Numbered from the stretch's first letter, positions 43,301-52,501 are shown. The stretch: 64,000 nucleotides of DNA from an uncultured Clostridia bacterium (GCA_937884975.1 CAKZZS010000023.1:62001-126000); one strand, 5' to 3'. Numbers and translations are program-made. Notes: generated by a model from the letters alone, not told the origin.

Positions 43301-44338
43301 ATGGCAGTTAAAGTTGCAATTAACGGCTTCGGCCGTATCGGACGTCTTGCTTTCAGACAGATGTTCGGCGCAGAGGGTTATGAGGTAGTTGCTATCAACG
43401 ACCTTACAAAGCCTTCAATGCTTGCTCATCTTCTCAAGTATGATACCGCACAGGGCGGTTATGCAGGCAGAATCGGCGAAGGTCTCCACACTGTAGAGGC
43501 TGACGACGAAAACGGCACAATTACAGTTGACGGCAAGACTCTTAAGATTTACGCAGAGAAGGACGCAAAGGATCTTCCCTGGGGCGAAATCGGCGTTGAC
43601 GTAGTTCTTGAGTGCACAGGTTTCTATTGCTCAAAGGAAAAGAGCCAGGCTCATATTGACGCAGGCGCAAAGAAGGTAGTTATTTCCGCTCCCGCAGGCA
43701 ATGACCTTCCCACTATCGTTTATAACGTAAACCATAAGACTCTTACAGCTGATGACAACATCATCTCGGCTGCTTCCTGCACAACAAACTGCCTTGCTCC
43801 CATGGCTAAGGCTCTTAACGATTACGCTCCCATCCAGAGCGGTATTATGTGCACAATTCACGCTTACACAGGCGACCAGATGATTCTTGACGGTCCTCAC
43901 AGAAAGGGCGACCTCAGAAGGGCTAGAGCAGGCGCTGCTAACATCGTTCCCAACTCAACAGGCGCTGCAAAGGCTATCGGTCTTGTAATTCCCGAGCTCA
44001 ACGGCAAGCTTATCGGAGCTGCCCAGAGAGTTCCCACACCCACAGGCTCAACAACAATTCTTACGGCTGTTGTTAAGGGCGCTGACGTTACGGTTGACGG
44101 CATTAACGCTGCTATGAAGGCTGCCGCTTCCGAGTCCTTCGGTTACAACACCGATCCTATCGTTTCTTCCGACATCGTCGGTATGAGATACGGCTCACTC
44201 TTTGACGCAACCCAGACAATGGTTTCAAAGGTTGCCGATGACCTTTATGAGGTTCAGGTAGTTTCTTGGTACGATAACGAGAATTCCTACACCTCACAGA
44301 TGGTTCGCACAATTAAGTATTTTGCAGAGCTTGCATAA
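43301..44338 (+). CDS. gap: glyceraldehyde-3-phosphate dehydrogenase, type I
   Basis: A 345-residue glycolytic enzyme oxidising glyceraldehyde-3-phosphate with NAD+. The Rossmann start KVAINGFGRIGRLAFR, the catalytic Cys160 in SAASCTTNCLAP, HAYTGDQMILDGPHRKGDLR and the C-terminal SWYDNENSYTSQMVRT are diagnostic. Codons are strongly biased to the C-ending set (AAC, ATC, TTC), unlike neighbouring genes, consistent with very high expression. GGAGG lies upstream of the ATG. It is monocistronic, with its own promoters and terminator. Confidence 0.98.
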   Translation: MAVKVAINGFGRIGRLAFRQMFGAEGYEVVAINDLTKPSMLAHLLKYDTAQGGYAGRIGEGLHTVEADDENGTITVDGKTLKIYAEKDAKDLPWGEIGVDVVLECTGFYCSKEKSQAHIDAGAKKVVISAPAGNDLPTIVYNVNHKTLTADDNIISAASCTTNCLAPMAKALNDYAPIQSGIMCTIHAYTGDQMILDGPHRKGDLRRARAGAANIVPNSTGAAKAIGLVIPELNGKLIGAAQRVPTPTGSTTILTAVVKGADVTVDGINAAMKAAASESFGYNTDPIVSSDIVGMRYGSLFDATQTMVSKVADDLYEVQVVSWYDNENSYTSQMVRTIKYFAELA

Positions 44339-44365
44339 GAAAAAAACGAAAAATTTTCTTTACGG

Positions 44366-44397
44366 AAACAGCCGATTTTTCGGCTGTTTTCTGTTTT
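44366..44397 (+). terminator. terminator after gap
   Basis: AAACAGCCGA (44366-44375) pairs with TCGGCTGTTT (44380-44389) around a T4 loop, followed by TTTCTGTTTTT-like sequence. Confidence 0.93.
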
Positions 44398-44462
44398 TCG
44401 ATAAAGCTTGTTCGACTAACGATAACACGAAAAAATTATCTTAAAAATCTTCAATTTTTTGC

Positions 44463-44522
44463 TTTACAAACGGCTTTTCGTGTGCTATCATTAGGTTACC
44501 GTATTTTGCGGATACTAGTATC
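44463..44522 (+). promoter_or_regulatory. promoter of the sortase operon with a palindrome in its leader
   Basis: TTTACA (44463-44468), 17 bases, TATCAT (44486-44491), with TGC immediately before the -10 box (extended -10). The predicted leader contains a perfect 12-base palindrome, GATACTAGTATC (44511-44522), of unknown role. A-rich and T-rich blocks lie upstream. Confidence 0.75.
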
Positions 44523-44549
44523 TAAAAAAGAAACAAGGAGAGATTTCTA

Positions 44550-45131
44550 ATGAAAAAGATTCTTAGTATAGCACTTGTTGCTGTTCTTCTTCTCGCTTTC
44601 GCAGCTCCCGCTTTCGCAGCAGGCATCAATGCAAACGAGCAGAAGCTTCTTGACTATGTTGCTACAGCTTATGTTGTAGACGGTCAGACAATCACTGTTA
44701 CAGATGACATCGCAGCTCAGGCAAAGAACGCTTTCAACAGCGATTCTATCGATGTTACAGACGCACAGTACAAAGAGATCACCGCTATCCTTGACAAGGG
44801 CCTTGCTTATGCTAAGAGCAAGAACCTCACAAAGATCGCTGATCTTCAGAAGGACAGAGAAGCTACTGAGACACTTCTTCAGTACGGTCGTGACGCAGCT
44901 GCAGTTCTTGGTTGCACAATCGCTACAAAGGGCTACATCACTGACGCTGACCACGGTCTTGTAATCATTTACGATGCAAACGGCAATAAGATCGCTGAGT
45001 TCCATCCCAACCTTATCGCTAAGACAGGCGCTTCAACAACATCCATCGCTATCTGCACTCTTGCTGCAGCAAGCGTACTTGCAGTTGCAGGCGTTAGCGT
45101 TAAGAAGTTCCGCAAGGTAGATGAGGACTAA
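44550..45131 (+). CDS. cell-wall-anchored surface protein (sortase substrate)
   Basis: A 193-residue secreted protein. It has a signal peptide (KKILSIALVAVLLLAFAAPAFA), a mature domain of about 130 residues, then a C-terminal sorting signal: LIAKTG (residues 155-160), a hydrophobic span (IAICTLAAASVLAVAGV) and a basic tail KKFRK. The motif differs from canonical LPxTG (L-I-A-K-T-G). The gene directly downstream, overlapping by 11 bases, is a sortase, so it is very likely that enzyme's dedicated substrate. Codon use is as biased as gap, indicating an abundant protein. The mature domain is not one I recognise. GGAGAG precedes the ATG. Confidence 0.85.
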   Translation: MKKILSIALVAVLLLAFAAPAFAAGINANEQKLLDYVATAYVVDGQTITVTDDIAAQAKNAFNSDSIDVTDAQYKEITAILDKGLAYAKSKNLTKIADLQKDREATETLLQYGRDAAAVLGCTIATKGYITDADHGLVIIYDANGNKIAEFHPNLIAKTGASTTSIAICTLAAASVLAVAGVSVKKFRKVDED

Positions 45132-45816
45132 TTCCGAACTTAATCGGAAAAGAAAAAACTATCGGGTGAGCTTTTGGGTTCTCCCGATAGCTTTTTTCAT
45201 AATAGGCTATTTGATAGTTTTCTTTGCCTTGACTCCGATTATTGAACCTGCAAAATCCATTTACGGACTGGCGTTTAAAAATGTCAATGCCGTAACCACT
45301 GACAATTTGCAGGGAAAAGATTTGTTCAGTGGCAAAACCGGTGTGTATGAGGGTACAATTAAAGCGAGTGAAATTCACTTTCCCTATGTCGGAGACAAGT
45401 GGGGAACTCTCACAGTTCCGAGCATCGGTATAAAGGATATGCCGCTCATTTACGGTGACAGTATGGAAAATCTGCTTAACGGCGCGTGTATGTCGGAGCG
45501 TTCGCGCCTGCCGGGTTACGGCAGCGGCACGCTTGTAGCCGGTCATAACTACAATTATTTCCATGAGCTTCAGACAATTGAAGAGGGCGCCGAGGTCAGC
45601 GTTGAAACCTATTACGGCTCTTATAAATACAGGGTGTACCGTACCGAAATAATTGACGTATACGAATCGACCTCCTATTGGAACGAGGTATACGGCGATA
45701 AAGAGGTTCTTGTGCTTTACACCTGCTATCCGAATAATGCTCTCAGGTCGACTCACTACCGCTTCTTTGCGTTCTGCGAATTTCTTTCGGGACCGAAGAT
45801 AGACGAGTATAATTGA
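45121..45816 (+). CDS. sortase (class D-like)
   Basis: A 231-residue membrane-anchored transpeptidase. One N-terminal hydrophobic span (FWVLPIAFFIIGYLIVFFAL) is followed by the sortase barrel. The catalytic His142 is in LVAGHNYNYFHEL, Cys202 in VLYTCYPN and Arg209 in ALRSTHYRF. The Cys sits in a T-C dipeptide as in other sortases. Class D is suggested by size and architecture only. The ATG overlaps the end of the substrate gene (ATGAGGACTAA), showing translational coupling. It would anchor the upstream protein to the wall. The next gene starts 13 bases after its stop. Confidence 0.9.
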   Translation: MRTNSELNRKRKNYRVSFWVLPIAFFIIGYLIVFFALTPIIEPAKSIYGLAFKNVNAVTTDNLQGKDLFSGKTGVYEGTIKASEIHFPYVGDKWGTLTVPSIGIKDMPLIYGDSMENLLNGACMSERSRLPGYGSGTLVAGHNYNYFHELQTIEEGAEVSVETYYGSYKYRVYRTEIIDVYESTSYWNEVYGDKEVLVLYTCYPNNALRSTHYRFFAFCEFLSGPKIDEYN

Positions 45817-45829
45817 GGAGGGAGAGACT

Positions 45830-46675
45830 ATGAAAAAGACTGAAAAAATCCGCGGCGTTGTCGCCGTTATACTTTCCTTCCTGCTTTGCATTTGCATATT
45901 CGGTTGTTCGGTTCTTCTGGTTTTAAGGGTCACGGCTCTTAATCCCTCGTATGCAAAAGGTACGCTTGTAAAAAGCGGTTTCGGTGAAAAAAAGATTTCC
46001 GAGCTTAAAACCCAGCTTGTTTCATACGGAAATGCCTGTAATATAGGCGGAGATTTCTTTGACGGTTTTTTTGAGAGCGTTTTGACGGTTGATTTTGTCG
46101 AAAAGGACGTTTCGGATTACTACACGCTTCTTTATTCCGATAAAAACGCAAAGCCTGACTCCTCACGTTTTGAGCAGGCGTTAAAGCCGGCGCTCGTTAC
46201 CTATGCCGAGCAAAACGGATATAATGACGAAAGCCTGGATGAGGATTTGAACGTAATAACAGGGGAAATGGGTGAGATTTACTCAAATATCCTTTCTCTT
46301 CCTGCAAGCTCAACCGTTTATACGCTTATTGCGAGGCTGACAAGATATGTAAACCTTGCGCTTATTGCCGCCGCGGCAGGCGCAGCGGTACTGACGCTGA
46401 TGATAGTGTTTATGTTCAAACCCAAGGTTCATTCGGTAAGGCATCTCGTTTATGCTTTTTCGGGAGCATTTTTAATGCTTCTTGTCTGCCCGTTATATGT
46501 CAGGGTTGCAGGCATTATCGGCAAGGTGAATATCGTAAGCGCGGCGTTGTACTCATTTGTTGTCACCTTTGGCAACGGCGTGCTCAACGCCTTGCTTATT
46601 GCTTCGGGAATTTGTCTTGCTTTTACCGTTATTTTTGCGGTTGTTTACAAAAAGCTTTCAAAAGCAGAGGAATAA
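45830..46675 (+). CDS. membrane protein of unknown function in the sortase operon
   Basis: A 281-residue protein. It has one N-terminal membrane span (VVAVILSFLLCICIFGCSVLLVL), an extracellular domain of about 130 acidic residues, and three C-terminal spans (for example LALIAAAAGAAVLTLMIVFMF, VVTFGNGVLNALLIASGICLAF). I do not recognise a family. It has GGAGGG upstream and is the third and last gene of the sortase unit. It may assist presentation or anchoring of the substrate, or sense it (inference). A bidirectional terminator follows. Confidence 0.8.
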   Translation: MKKTEKIRGVVAVILSFLLCICIFGCSVLLVLRVTALNPSYAKGTLVKSGFGEKKISELKTQLVSYGNACNIGGDFFDGFFESVLTVDFVEKDVSDYYTLLYSDKNAKPDSSRFEQALKPALVTYAEQNGYNDESLDEDLNVITGEMGEIYSNILSLPASSTVYTLIARLTRYVNLALIAAAAGAAVLTLMIVFMFKPKVHSVRHLVYAFSGAFLMLLVCPLYVRVAGIIGKVNIVSAALYSFVVTFGNGVLNALLIASGICLAFTVIFAVVYKKLSKAEE

Positions 46676-46693
46676 TTAAATAATAAAAAAAAT

Positions 46694-46725
46694 AGCAGTC
46701 GGCTGGTAACAACCGACTGCTTTTC
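46694..46725. terminator. bidirectional terminator between the sortase and glycogen operons
   Basis: AGCAGTCGG (46694-46702) pairs with CCGACTGCT (46713-46721) and is followed by T-rich sequence. An A-run on the left permits use by glgA on the minus strand. Confidence 0.88.
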
Positions 46726-46738
46726 TGCTTTTAAACGC

Positions 46739-48163
46739 TTAATCTTTAAGGACGTCTCTGTAAAGGCGGATGTATTCGTTAGCCGATTTACCCCAGCTGT
46801 TGTCACATTCCATAGCGCGCTTTACAAGTATTTTCCAGCCCTTCTTATCCTCGTATCCCTTAAGAGCGCGGCGGATAGTGTAGAGCATTTCGTGGGCGTT
46901 GTAGTTTGCAAACGTGAAGCCGTTGCCCTCGCCGCCCTCGCTGTCTGTGATGGAATCACGGAGACCGCCTGTTTCACGGACAATGGGAATTGAACCGTAG
47001 CGCAGGGCTATCATCTGCGAAAGTCCGCACGGCTCACTCTTTGAAGGCATAAGGAAAATATCACTGCCTGCATAGATTTTACGAGCCAGAGCAGGGTCAA
47101 AGCCGAGACGCAGACCCACTTTTCCGGGATATCTTGCGGCAAGTCCCTTGAAGAATTCCTCATACTCCCAGTCGCCCGAGCCGAGAACGACAAGCTGAAC
47201 ATTGTCATTTGCAATAAGCTCGTCAAGCACAGCCTTACAAAGGTCAAGCCCCTTATGGGAAACAAGGCGAGTTACCATACCGATAATCGGTGTGTCCTTG
47301 TCAACGGTAAGACCGAGGTCTTCCTGAAGTCCCTTTTTATTCTTTGCCTTATTAGTCGGCTTTTCTGCGGAGAATTTTGCGTAAATCTTTTCGTCCGTTT
47401 CGGGGTTATAGTTGTCAACGTCAATGCCGTTGAGAATACCCGAAAGCTTCCACTCGCGCTGCTTGAGAATCGTGTCAAGACCGTGAGAATACCACGGGTC
47501 AAGAATTTCCTTTGCATAAGACGGGCTTACGGTGCAAATCCTGTTAGCCGTCTCAATAGCGCCCTTCATAAAGTTGACGGTCCCGTCATACTCAATTAAG
47601 GATGTGTACTGTCCGTCAAGACCTATGACCTCATTGATAAGCTCCATACCGTAAATTCCCTGATACTGGATATTATGAATCGAGAAAACGGTTTTGATGT
47701 TTTCGTAGCCCTCACGCTGAGCGTACATAGTGCTGTAGTAAAGAGGAGTGAGGGCCGACTGCCAGTCATTACAGTGGATTATATCGGGCTTAAAATCAAT
47801 GTAGGGTATCATTTCAAGCACAGCGCGTGAGAAGAACGCAAATCTTTCCGCGTCGTCATAGTAGCCGTAAAGGCCGTCGCGCTTGAAATAATACTGGTTA
47901 TCGATAAAGTAGTAAATAACGCCGTTGTGCTTTGCTTCGAACACGCCGCAGTACTGTCTGCGCCATGCTACGGGAACGGTAAAGGAAGCAATAAAGGTCA
48001 TAGAGTCCTTTAATTCCTGACTTATGCCGTCATACATAGGCATAACCACACGGCAGCCGATAAGTCTTTTGCGAAGCGCGGCAGGAAGAGAGCCTGCAAC
48101 GTCGCCCAGACCGCCTGACGCCATATAGGGGAGAGCCTCGCTTGAAACGTATAATACTTTCAT
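46739..48163 (-). CDS. glgA: glycogen (starch) synthase, ADP-glucose type
   Basis: A 474-residue GT5 glycosyltransferase that extends alpha-1,4-glucan from ADP-glucose. KVLYVSSEALPY, HCNDWQSALTPLY, FSIHNIQYQG and the C-terminal MPSKSEPCGLSQMIALRYGSIPIVRETGGLRD are diagnostic. The N-terminal K-x-G-G-L motif, whose Lys binds ADP-glucose in E. coli GlgA, reads A-S-G-G-L here. Length is normal. Last gene of the glgBCDA operon. RBS AGGAG lies upstream, 12 bases after the glgD stop. Confidence 0.96.
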   Translation of the reverse strand: MKVLYVSSEALPYMASGGLGDVAGSLPAALRKRLIGCRVVMPMYDGISQELKDSMTFIASFTVPVAWRRQYCGVFEAKHNGVIYYFIDNQYYFKRDGLYGYYDDAERFAFFSRAVLEMIPYIDFKPDIIHCNDWQSALTPLYYSTMYAQREGYENIKTVFSIHNIQYQGIYGMELINEVIGLDGQYTSLIEYDGTVNFMKGAIETANRICTVSPSYAKEILDPWYSHGLDTILKQREWKLSGILNGIDVDNYNPETDEKIYAKFSAEKPTNKAKNKKGLQEDLGLTVDKDTPIIGMVTRLVSHKGLDLCKAVLDELIANDNVQLVVLGSGDWEYEEFFKGLAARYPGKVGLRLGFDPALARKIYAGSDIFLMPSKSEPCGLSQMIALRYGSIPIVRETGGLRDSITDSEGGEGNGFTFANYNAHEMLYTIRRALKGYEDKKGWKILVKRAMECDNSWGKSANEYIRLYRDVLKD

Positions 48164-48175
48164 ATTTGTTTCTCC

Positions 48176-49288
48176 TTAAATAATAATTCCCTTTCCTACA
48201 TAAACGGGGTAGCTCGCGTCACCCGAAAGATGTTTATGAGGTGTGATGGCGACGTTTTTATCAAGGACTACGCAGTTGAGCGATGAACCGTTGCCGATAA
48301 AGGAATCCTGCATAACAATTGAATTCTTTATAACAGCGCCCTTTTCAACTCTTACGCCTCTGAAAAGAATTGAATTTTCAACCTCGCCGTCAATTATACA
48401 ACCGCTTGAAATGAGCGAGCCCTTGACCGAGGAGCCTAGTCCGTAAATAGCCGGCATATCGTCTCTTACCTTTGTATAAATCGGTCTTTCGCTGTCGAAA
48501 AGCTCGTTGCGGTTTTTGATGTTCAGAAGCTCCATGCTAACGGAATAGTAGCTGAGCATTGAATCTATCATTCTTACAAAGCCCTTTGCTTCAAAGCCGC
48601 AGATTTTAAGTCTTGAAACGTTACCCTTGAGAAGGTCTCTTTCGAGCGAATCAAAATTCTGGCTGACTGCGTCGTTGAGCAGTCTTTCAAGAAGCTGCTT
48701 TGACATATAAATAATGTTTGCGGAATAATTTACCTTTTCATCCTTCGGCGGATTAAAGGTGATATCCTTAACTGTGCTGCCGTCCATATCGAATACCATA
48801 AGGCTGTCAAGCTCGGGAGCAATTCCGTTTTGATATACAATAGTAATATCGGCGCCGTTTGCCTTATGGAAATCGGCAATTTCGTCAATATCCATATTCC
48901 ATATAACGTTACAGTCGGAAAGCAGGACGTATTCCTCATTCGACTGCGAAATAAAGGAGCTGATACCCTTTATTGACTGAAGCTTGTTGCCCGAGGTGCT
49001 CCTTCCGAAAAGTGAGAAGGGGGGAAGAATATACATACCCTCCGTCTTTCTCGAAAGGTCCCACGGCTTACCCGTGCCGAGATGGTCCATAAGCGACTGA
49101 TAGTTGCTCTTTGTGATAACGCCGACCTTTGTTATGCCGGAATTTACCATTGTCGAAAGGGCAAAGTCGATAAGACGGTATCTGCCTGCAAACGGAACGG
49201 AACCCATTGTGCGAAGTCCCGTCATTTCACTTAAAACCTCGTCATAGGCGTTGGAATAGATAATTCCGAGTGTATCCTTGCCTGCCAT
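48176..49288 (-). CDS. glgD: GlgD, non-catalytic homologue of ADP-glucose pyrophosphorylase
   Basis: A 370-residue nucleotidyltransferase-fold protein, shorter than GlgC. It keeps the N-terminal domain with MGSVPFAGRYRLIDFALS and the C-terminal left-handed beta-helix (SILFRGVRVEKGAVIKNSIVMQ). The catalytic G-D-H-I-Y-K-M-D region of GlgC is replaced by SDCNVIWNMD. In Firmicutes, GlgD forms a more active hetero-oligomer with GlgC; that role is expected here. The glgC stop lies 1 base upstream of its ATG. Confidence 0.93.
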   Translation of the reverse strand: MAGKDTLGIIYSNAYDEVLSEMTGLRTMGSVPFAGRYRLIDFALSTMVNSGITKVGVITKSNYQSLMDHLGTGKPWDLSRKTEGMYILPPFSLFGRSTSGNKLQSIKGISSFISQSNEEYVLLSDCNVIWNMDIDEIADFHKANGADITIVYQNGIAPELDSLMVFDMDGSTVKDITFNPPKDEKVNYSANIIYMSKQLLERLLNDAVSQNFDSLERDLLKGNVSRLKICGFEAKGFVRMIDSMLSYYSVSMELLNIKNRNELFDSERPIYTKVRDDMPAIYGLGSSVKGSLISSGCIIDGEVENSILFRGVRVEKGAVIKNSIVMQDSFIGNGSSLNCVVLDKNVAITPHKHLSGDASYPVYVGKGIII

Positions 49289-49289
49289 A

Positions 49290-50504
49290 TTATTCCGCCT
49301 CCTTTACGTTTTCGCTTATCATTGCTTTGGGCTCAACCGATGCGCCCCTGCCTACCGTTATTCCTTCGCCGACTACAGCTACGCCCCAGTTTTCAAGGTT
49401 ATCCATTTCCTCGGGACGTTTGCCGACTACCGCGTTTTCTTCAATAACAGCGTTTTCGCCTATAATAGCGTACTGAACCGTAGCGCCGGATTTGACGACT
49501 GTACCGGGCATTACAATTGAGTCGCGTACAATTGCGCCCTCTTCAACGGTAACATTCGCAAAAATTACGGAGAAATCGATTTCGCCGTCGATTACGGAGC
49601 CGTCGGAAATCATTGAATTCTGAACCTTTGCTTTAGTTGAAACATAGTGCGGAGGAGCAACGGGATTACGGGAATAGATTTTCCAGTTCGAGTCGCTTAA
49701 GTCAAGGTCAACCTTCGGGTTGAGAAGGTCGAGGTTCGCCTCCCACAGACTGTCTATGGTTCCGACGTCCTTCCAGTAGCCGTCAAACCTGTATGCGAAA
49801 AGTCTTTCGCCGTTTTCGTGCATAGCGGGGATTACGTCATGACCGAAGTCGTTTGAAGAATTCGGGTTTGCTTCGTCGTCAAGAAGATACTGACGAAGCT
49901 TTGACCAGGTGAAGATGTAAACGCCCATTGAAGCCTTGTTGGATTTCGGATTTTTCGGCTTTTCCTCAAAGGCTGTAATTTTACCGTCGTCATCAACAAA
50001 CATAAGACCGAAGCGTGACGCCTCTTCCCACGGAACCTCAAGCATTGCTATTGTGCAAGCCGCGTCCTTTTCCTTATGGAAATCGAGCATTTTTGAATAA
50101 TCCATCTTATAGATATGGTCGCCCGAAAGGACGGCAACATATTCGGGATTATATCTGTCAATAAAGTTGATGTTCTGATAAATCGCGTTTGCCGTTCCCT
50201 TGTACCATTCGCTGCCCTGAATCTGCTGATAGGGTGAGAGAACGTGAACGCCGCCGTTCTGACGGTCAAGGTCCCAGGGCTGACCGTTACCTATGTAATC
50301 GTTTAATTCAAGCGGCTGATACTGGGTGAGTACGCCTACAGTGTAAATACCCGAATTTACACAGTTTGAAAGCGGAAAGTCGATAATTCTGTACTTACCG
50401 CCGTAGGGTACCGCCGGTTTGGCGATTTTTTTTGTGAGAATGCCGAGCCTGCTGCCCTGACCGCCTGCAAGAAGCATGGCGATACATTCTGTTTTTCGTG
50501 CCAT
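49290..50504 (-). CDS. glgC: glucose-1-phosphate adenylyltransferase, catalytic subunit
   Basis: A 404-residue enzyme making ADP-glucose from glucose-1-phosphate and ATP, the regulated step of glycogen synthesis. MLLAGGQGSRLGILTKKIAKPAVPYGG is the nucleotide-binding start, VLSGDHIYKMDY the catalytic/metal site, and FEEKP and DVGTIDSLWEAN are conserved. The beta-helix domain lies at the C-terminus. GGAGGAAT precedes the ATG. It is immediately followed by glgD. Confidence 0.97.
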   Translation of the reverse strand: MARKTECIAMLLAGGQGSRLGILTKKIAKPAVPYGGKYRIIDFPLSNCVNSGIYTVGVLTQYQPLELNDYIGNGQPWDLDRQNGGVHVLSPYQQIQGSEWYKGTANAIYQNINFIDRYNPEYVAVLSGDHIYKMDYSKMLDFHKEKDAACTIAMLEVPWEEASRFGLMFVDDDGKITAFEEKPKNPKSNKASMGVYIFTWSKLRQYLLDDEANPNSSNDFGHDVIPAMHENGERLFAYRFDGYWKDVGTIDSLWEANLDLLNPKVDLDLSDSNWKIYSRNPVAPPHYVSTKAKVQNSMISDGSVIDGEIDFSVIFANVTVEEGAIVRDSIVMPGTVVKSGATVQYAIIGENAVIEENAVVGKRPEEMDNLENWGVAVVGEGITVGRGASVEPKAMISENVKEAE

Positions 50505-50542
50505 AGAATTCCTCCTATATAATGGTTTGATTATTTATTATT

Positions 50543-52432
50543 TTATCTCGTTTTTTTGAGATATATTGTTGACATTGGCGGAAGGTCGAGAGAAATGCTG
50601 TTTTCAAGTCCGTGCATCGGCGTGTTGCTGGTTTTGATTTTATCCTTATTGCCTTTGCCCTCGCCGCCGAATTCGGCGCTGTCGGAATTGAAAACTACCT
50701 TGTAGTTGCCCTTTGAGGGAACGCCTATGCAGTAATTGTTTCTCTCAATATTAGTAAAGTTGCAGACGGCGATTACCTCCTTGCCCTTTTCGTCAATACG
50801 TCGAAAGGCAATAACGGAGTTGTCCGTGTCGTCGCTCGAAATCCAGGAAAAGCCTTCCCACGAATAGTCTATTTCCCAGAAGGAAGGATTATGTTTGTAG
50901 AAATTGTTGAGCTGCTTTACATATTCCTTTAACTGACGGTGCTTTTCATAGTCAAGCAGCAGCCAGTCAAGTCCCTTTTCGTAATTCCACTCAATAAACT
51001 GACCGAATTCGCTTCCCATAAACAAAAGCTTTTTGCCGGGATGAGCGTACATATATCCGAGGAACGCCCTTACTCCGGCAAACTTTTCTTCATAAGAGCC
51101 GGGCATTTTATCTATAAGCGACTTTTTGCCGTGAACAACCTCATCGTGAGAAATCGGAAGCACAAAGTTTTCCGAAAACGCGTAGAAGAAGGAGAAGGTG
51201 ATACAGTCGTGGTTATACTTTCGGAAATAACCGTCAAGTGAGAAATAACGTAAAATGTCATTCATCCAGCCCATATTCCACTTGAAATTAAAGCCGAGTC
51301 CGCCCATAAATACGGGCTTTGAAACCATCGGCCACGCCGTGCTTTCTTCGGCGACCATCATCACGTCGGGATAGTCCCTGAATATGTTTTCGTTAAGCTT
51401 TCTTAAAAACGCAACCGCTTCAAGATTTTCGTTTGAGCCGTTCTGGTTGGCTACCCATTCGCCGTCTTTTCTGTCGTAGTCAAGATAGAGCATTGATGCG
51501 ACGGCGTCAACGCGCAGTCCGTCAATATGGAACTTGTCAAGCCAGTAAACCGCGCTTGACATAAGGAAGGACTGAACCTCGTTTCTTCCGAAATCGAAAA
51601 CTCTTGTGCCCCACTGCTTATGCTCGCCCTTTCTGACGTCCGCATATTCGTAGCAGGGAGTTCCGTCAAACTCATAAAGTCCGTTTGCATCCTTCGGGAA
51701 ATGCGCAGGCACCCAGTCAAGGATTACGCCGATGCCGTTCTGGTGGAATTTGTCAATAAGATACATTAAATCCTTCGGCTCGCCGTAGCGCGAGGTCGGC
51801 GCAAAATAACCCGTAACCTGATAGCCCCAGCTTCCGTCAAAGGGATACTCCGAAAGCGGCATAAACTCGACGTGAGTGTAACCCATGTCCTTAACATAAG
51901 GCACAAGCTCATCCGCAAGCGCGCGGTATGAAAGGAAATTTCCGTCCTCATATTGCTTCCAGCTGCCTGCGTGAAGCTCATAAATGCTTACGGGCGAGGA
52001 ATAAATCCTCTTTGAAGCTCTGTCCTTTAACCATTTTTCATCGTGCCAGCTGTAACCGTCAAGCTCGTAAAATTTGCTCGCCGTGCCCGGCCTTGTCTCC
52101 GTGTGGAAGCCGTACGGGTCGCTTTTCATATTCAGCTCACCCGAAGGAGTGCGAATTGCATATTTATATGTGTCAAAGGTTTTTATCCCCTCAACCTGAG
52201 CTTCCCAGATACCCGACTCGGTAGCCTTGAACATAGGATTAGCCGAAGAATCCCATGAATTGAAATCGCCGACTACGCTTACAGCCTGAGCGTTGGGCGC
52301 CCAGACTCTGAAAACCACCTTGTTCTCGTCAAGTCTGTGAGCGCCGAGGAACTCGTAGGATTTGATGTTGTTCCCCTGATGAAAAAGATAAGCAGGAACC
52401 TCAAGAATGTTTTGTTGCTCTTTTGCCGCCAT
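50543..52432 (-). CDS. glgB: 1,4-alpha-glucan branching enzyme
   Basis: A 629-residue GH13 enzyme that adds alpha-1,6 branches. An N-terminal CBM48-like domain (VFRVWAPNAQAVSVVGDFNSW) precedes the barrel. The barrel has the nucleophile Asp in DGLRVDAVASM, the acid/base Glu in MMVAEESTAWP and the transition-state Asp in LPISHDEVVHGK. It is first in the operon, with its own promoter. Starts with ATG at 52432, with GTGAGGTG upstream. Length is typical of clade-2 enzymes. Confidence 0.97.
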   Translation of the reverse strand: MAAKEQQNILEVPAYLFHQGNNIKSYEFLGAHRLDENKVVFRVWAPNAQAVSVVGDFNSWDSSANPMFKATESGIWEAQVEGIKTFDTYKYAIRTPSGELNMKSDPYGFHTETRPGTASKFYELDGYSWHDEKWLKDRASKRIYSSPVSIYELHAGSWKQYEDGNFLSYRALADELVPYVKDMGYTHVEFMPLSEYPFDGSWGYQVTGYFAPTSRYGEPKDLMYLIDKFHQNGIGVILDWVPAHFPKDANGLYEFDGTPCYEYADVRKGEHKQWGTRVFDFGRNEVQSFLMSSAVYWLDKFHIDGLRVDAVASMLYLDYDRKDGEWVANQNGSNENLEAVAFLRKLNENIFRDYPDVMMVAEESTAWPMVSKPVFMGGLGFNFKWNMGWMNDILRYFSLDGYFRKYNHDCITFSFFYAFSENFVLPISHDEVVHGKKSLIDKMPGSYEEKFAGVRAFLGYMYAHPGKKLLFMGSEFGQFIEWNYEKGLDWLLLDYEKHRQLKEYVKQLNNFYKHNPSFWEIDYSWEGFSWISSDDTDNSVIAFRRIDEKGKEVIAVCNFTNIERNNYCIGVPSKGNYKVVFNSDSAEFGGEGKGNKDKIKTSNTPMHGLENSISLDLPPMSTIYLKKTR

Positions 52433-52472
52433 AAAAACACCTCACTGCGGTAAAAATACTTATACATATAGT

Positions 52473-52501
52473 ATTTTAGCAAAACGGGGGTATATTTTCA
52501 A
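52473..52501 (-). promoter_or_regulatory. promoter of the glycogen operon
   Basis: On the minus strand: TTGAAA (52501-52496), 17-base spacer, TAAAAT (52478-52473) with an extended TGC before the -10 box. Predicted transcription start is near 52466, about 33 bases before glgB. Confidence 0.72.
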
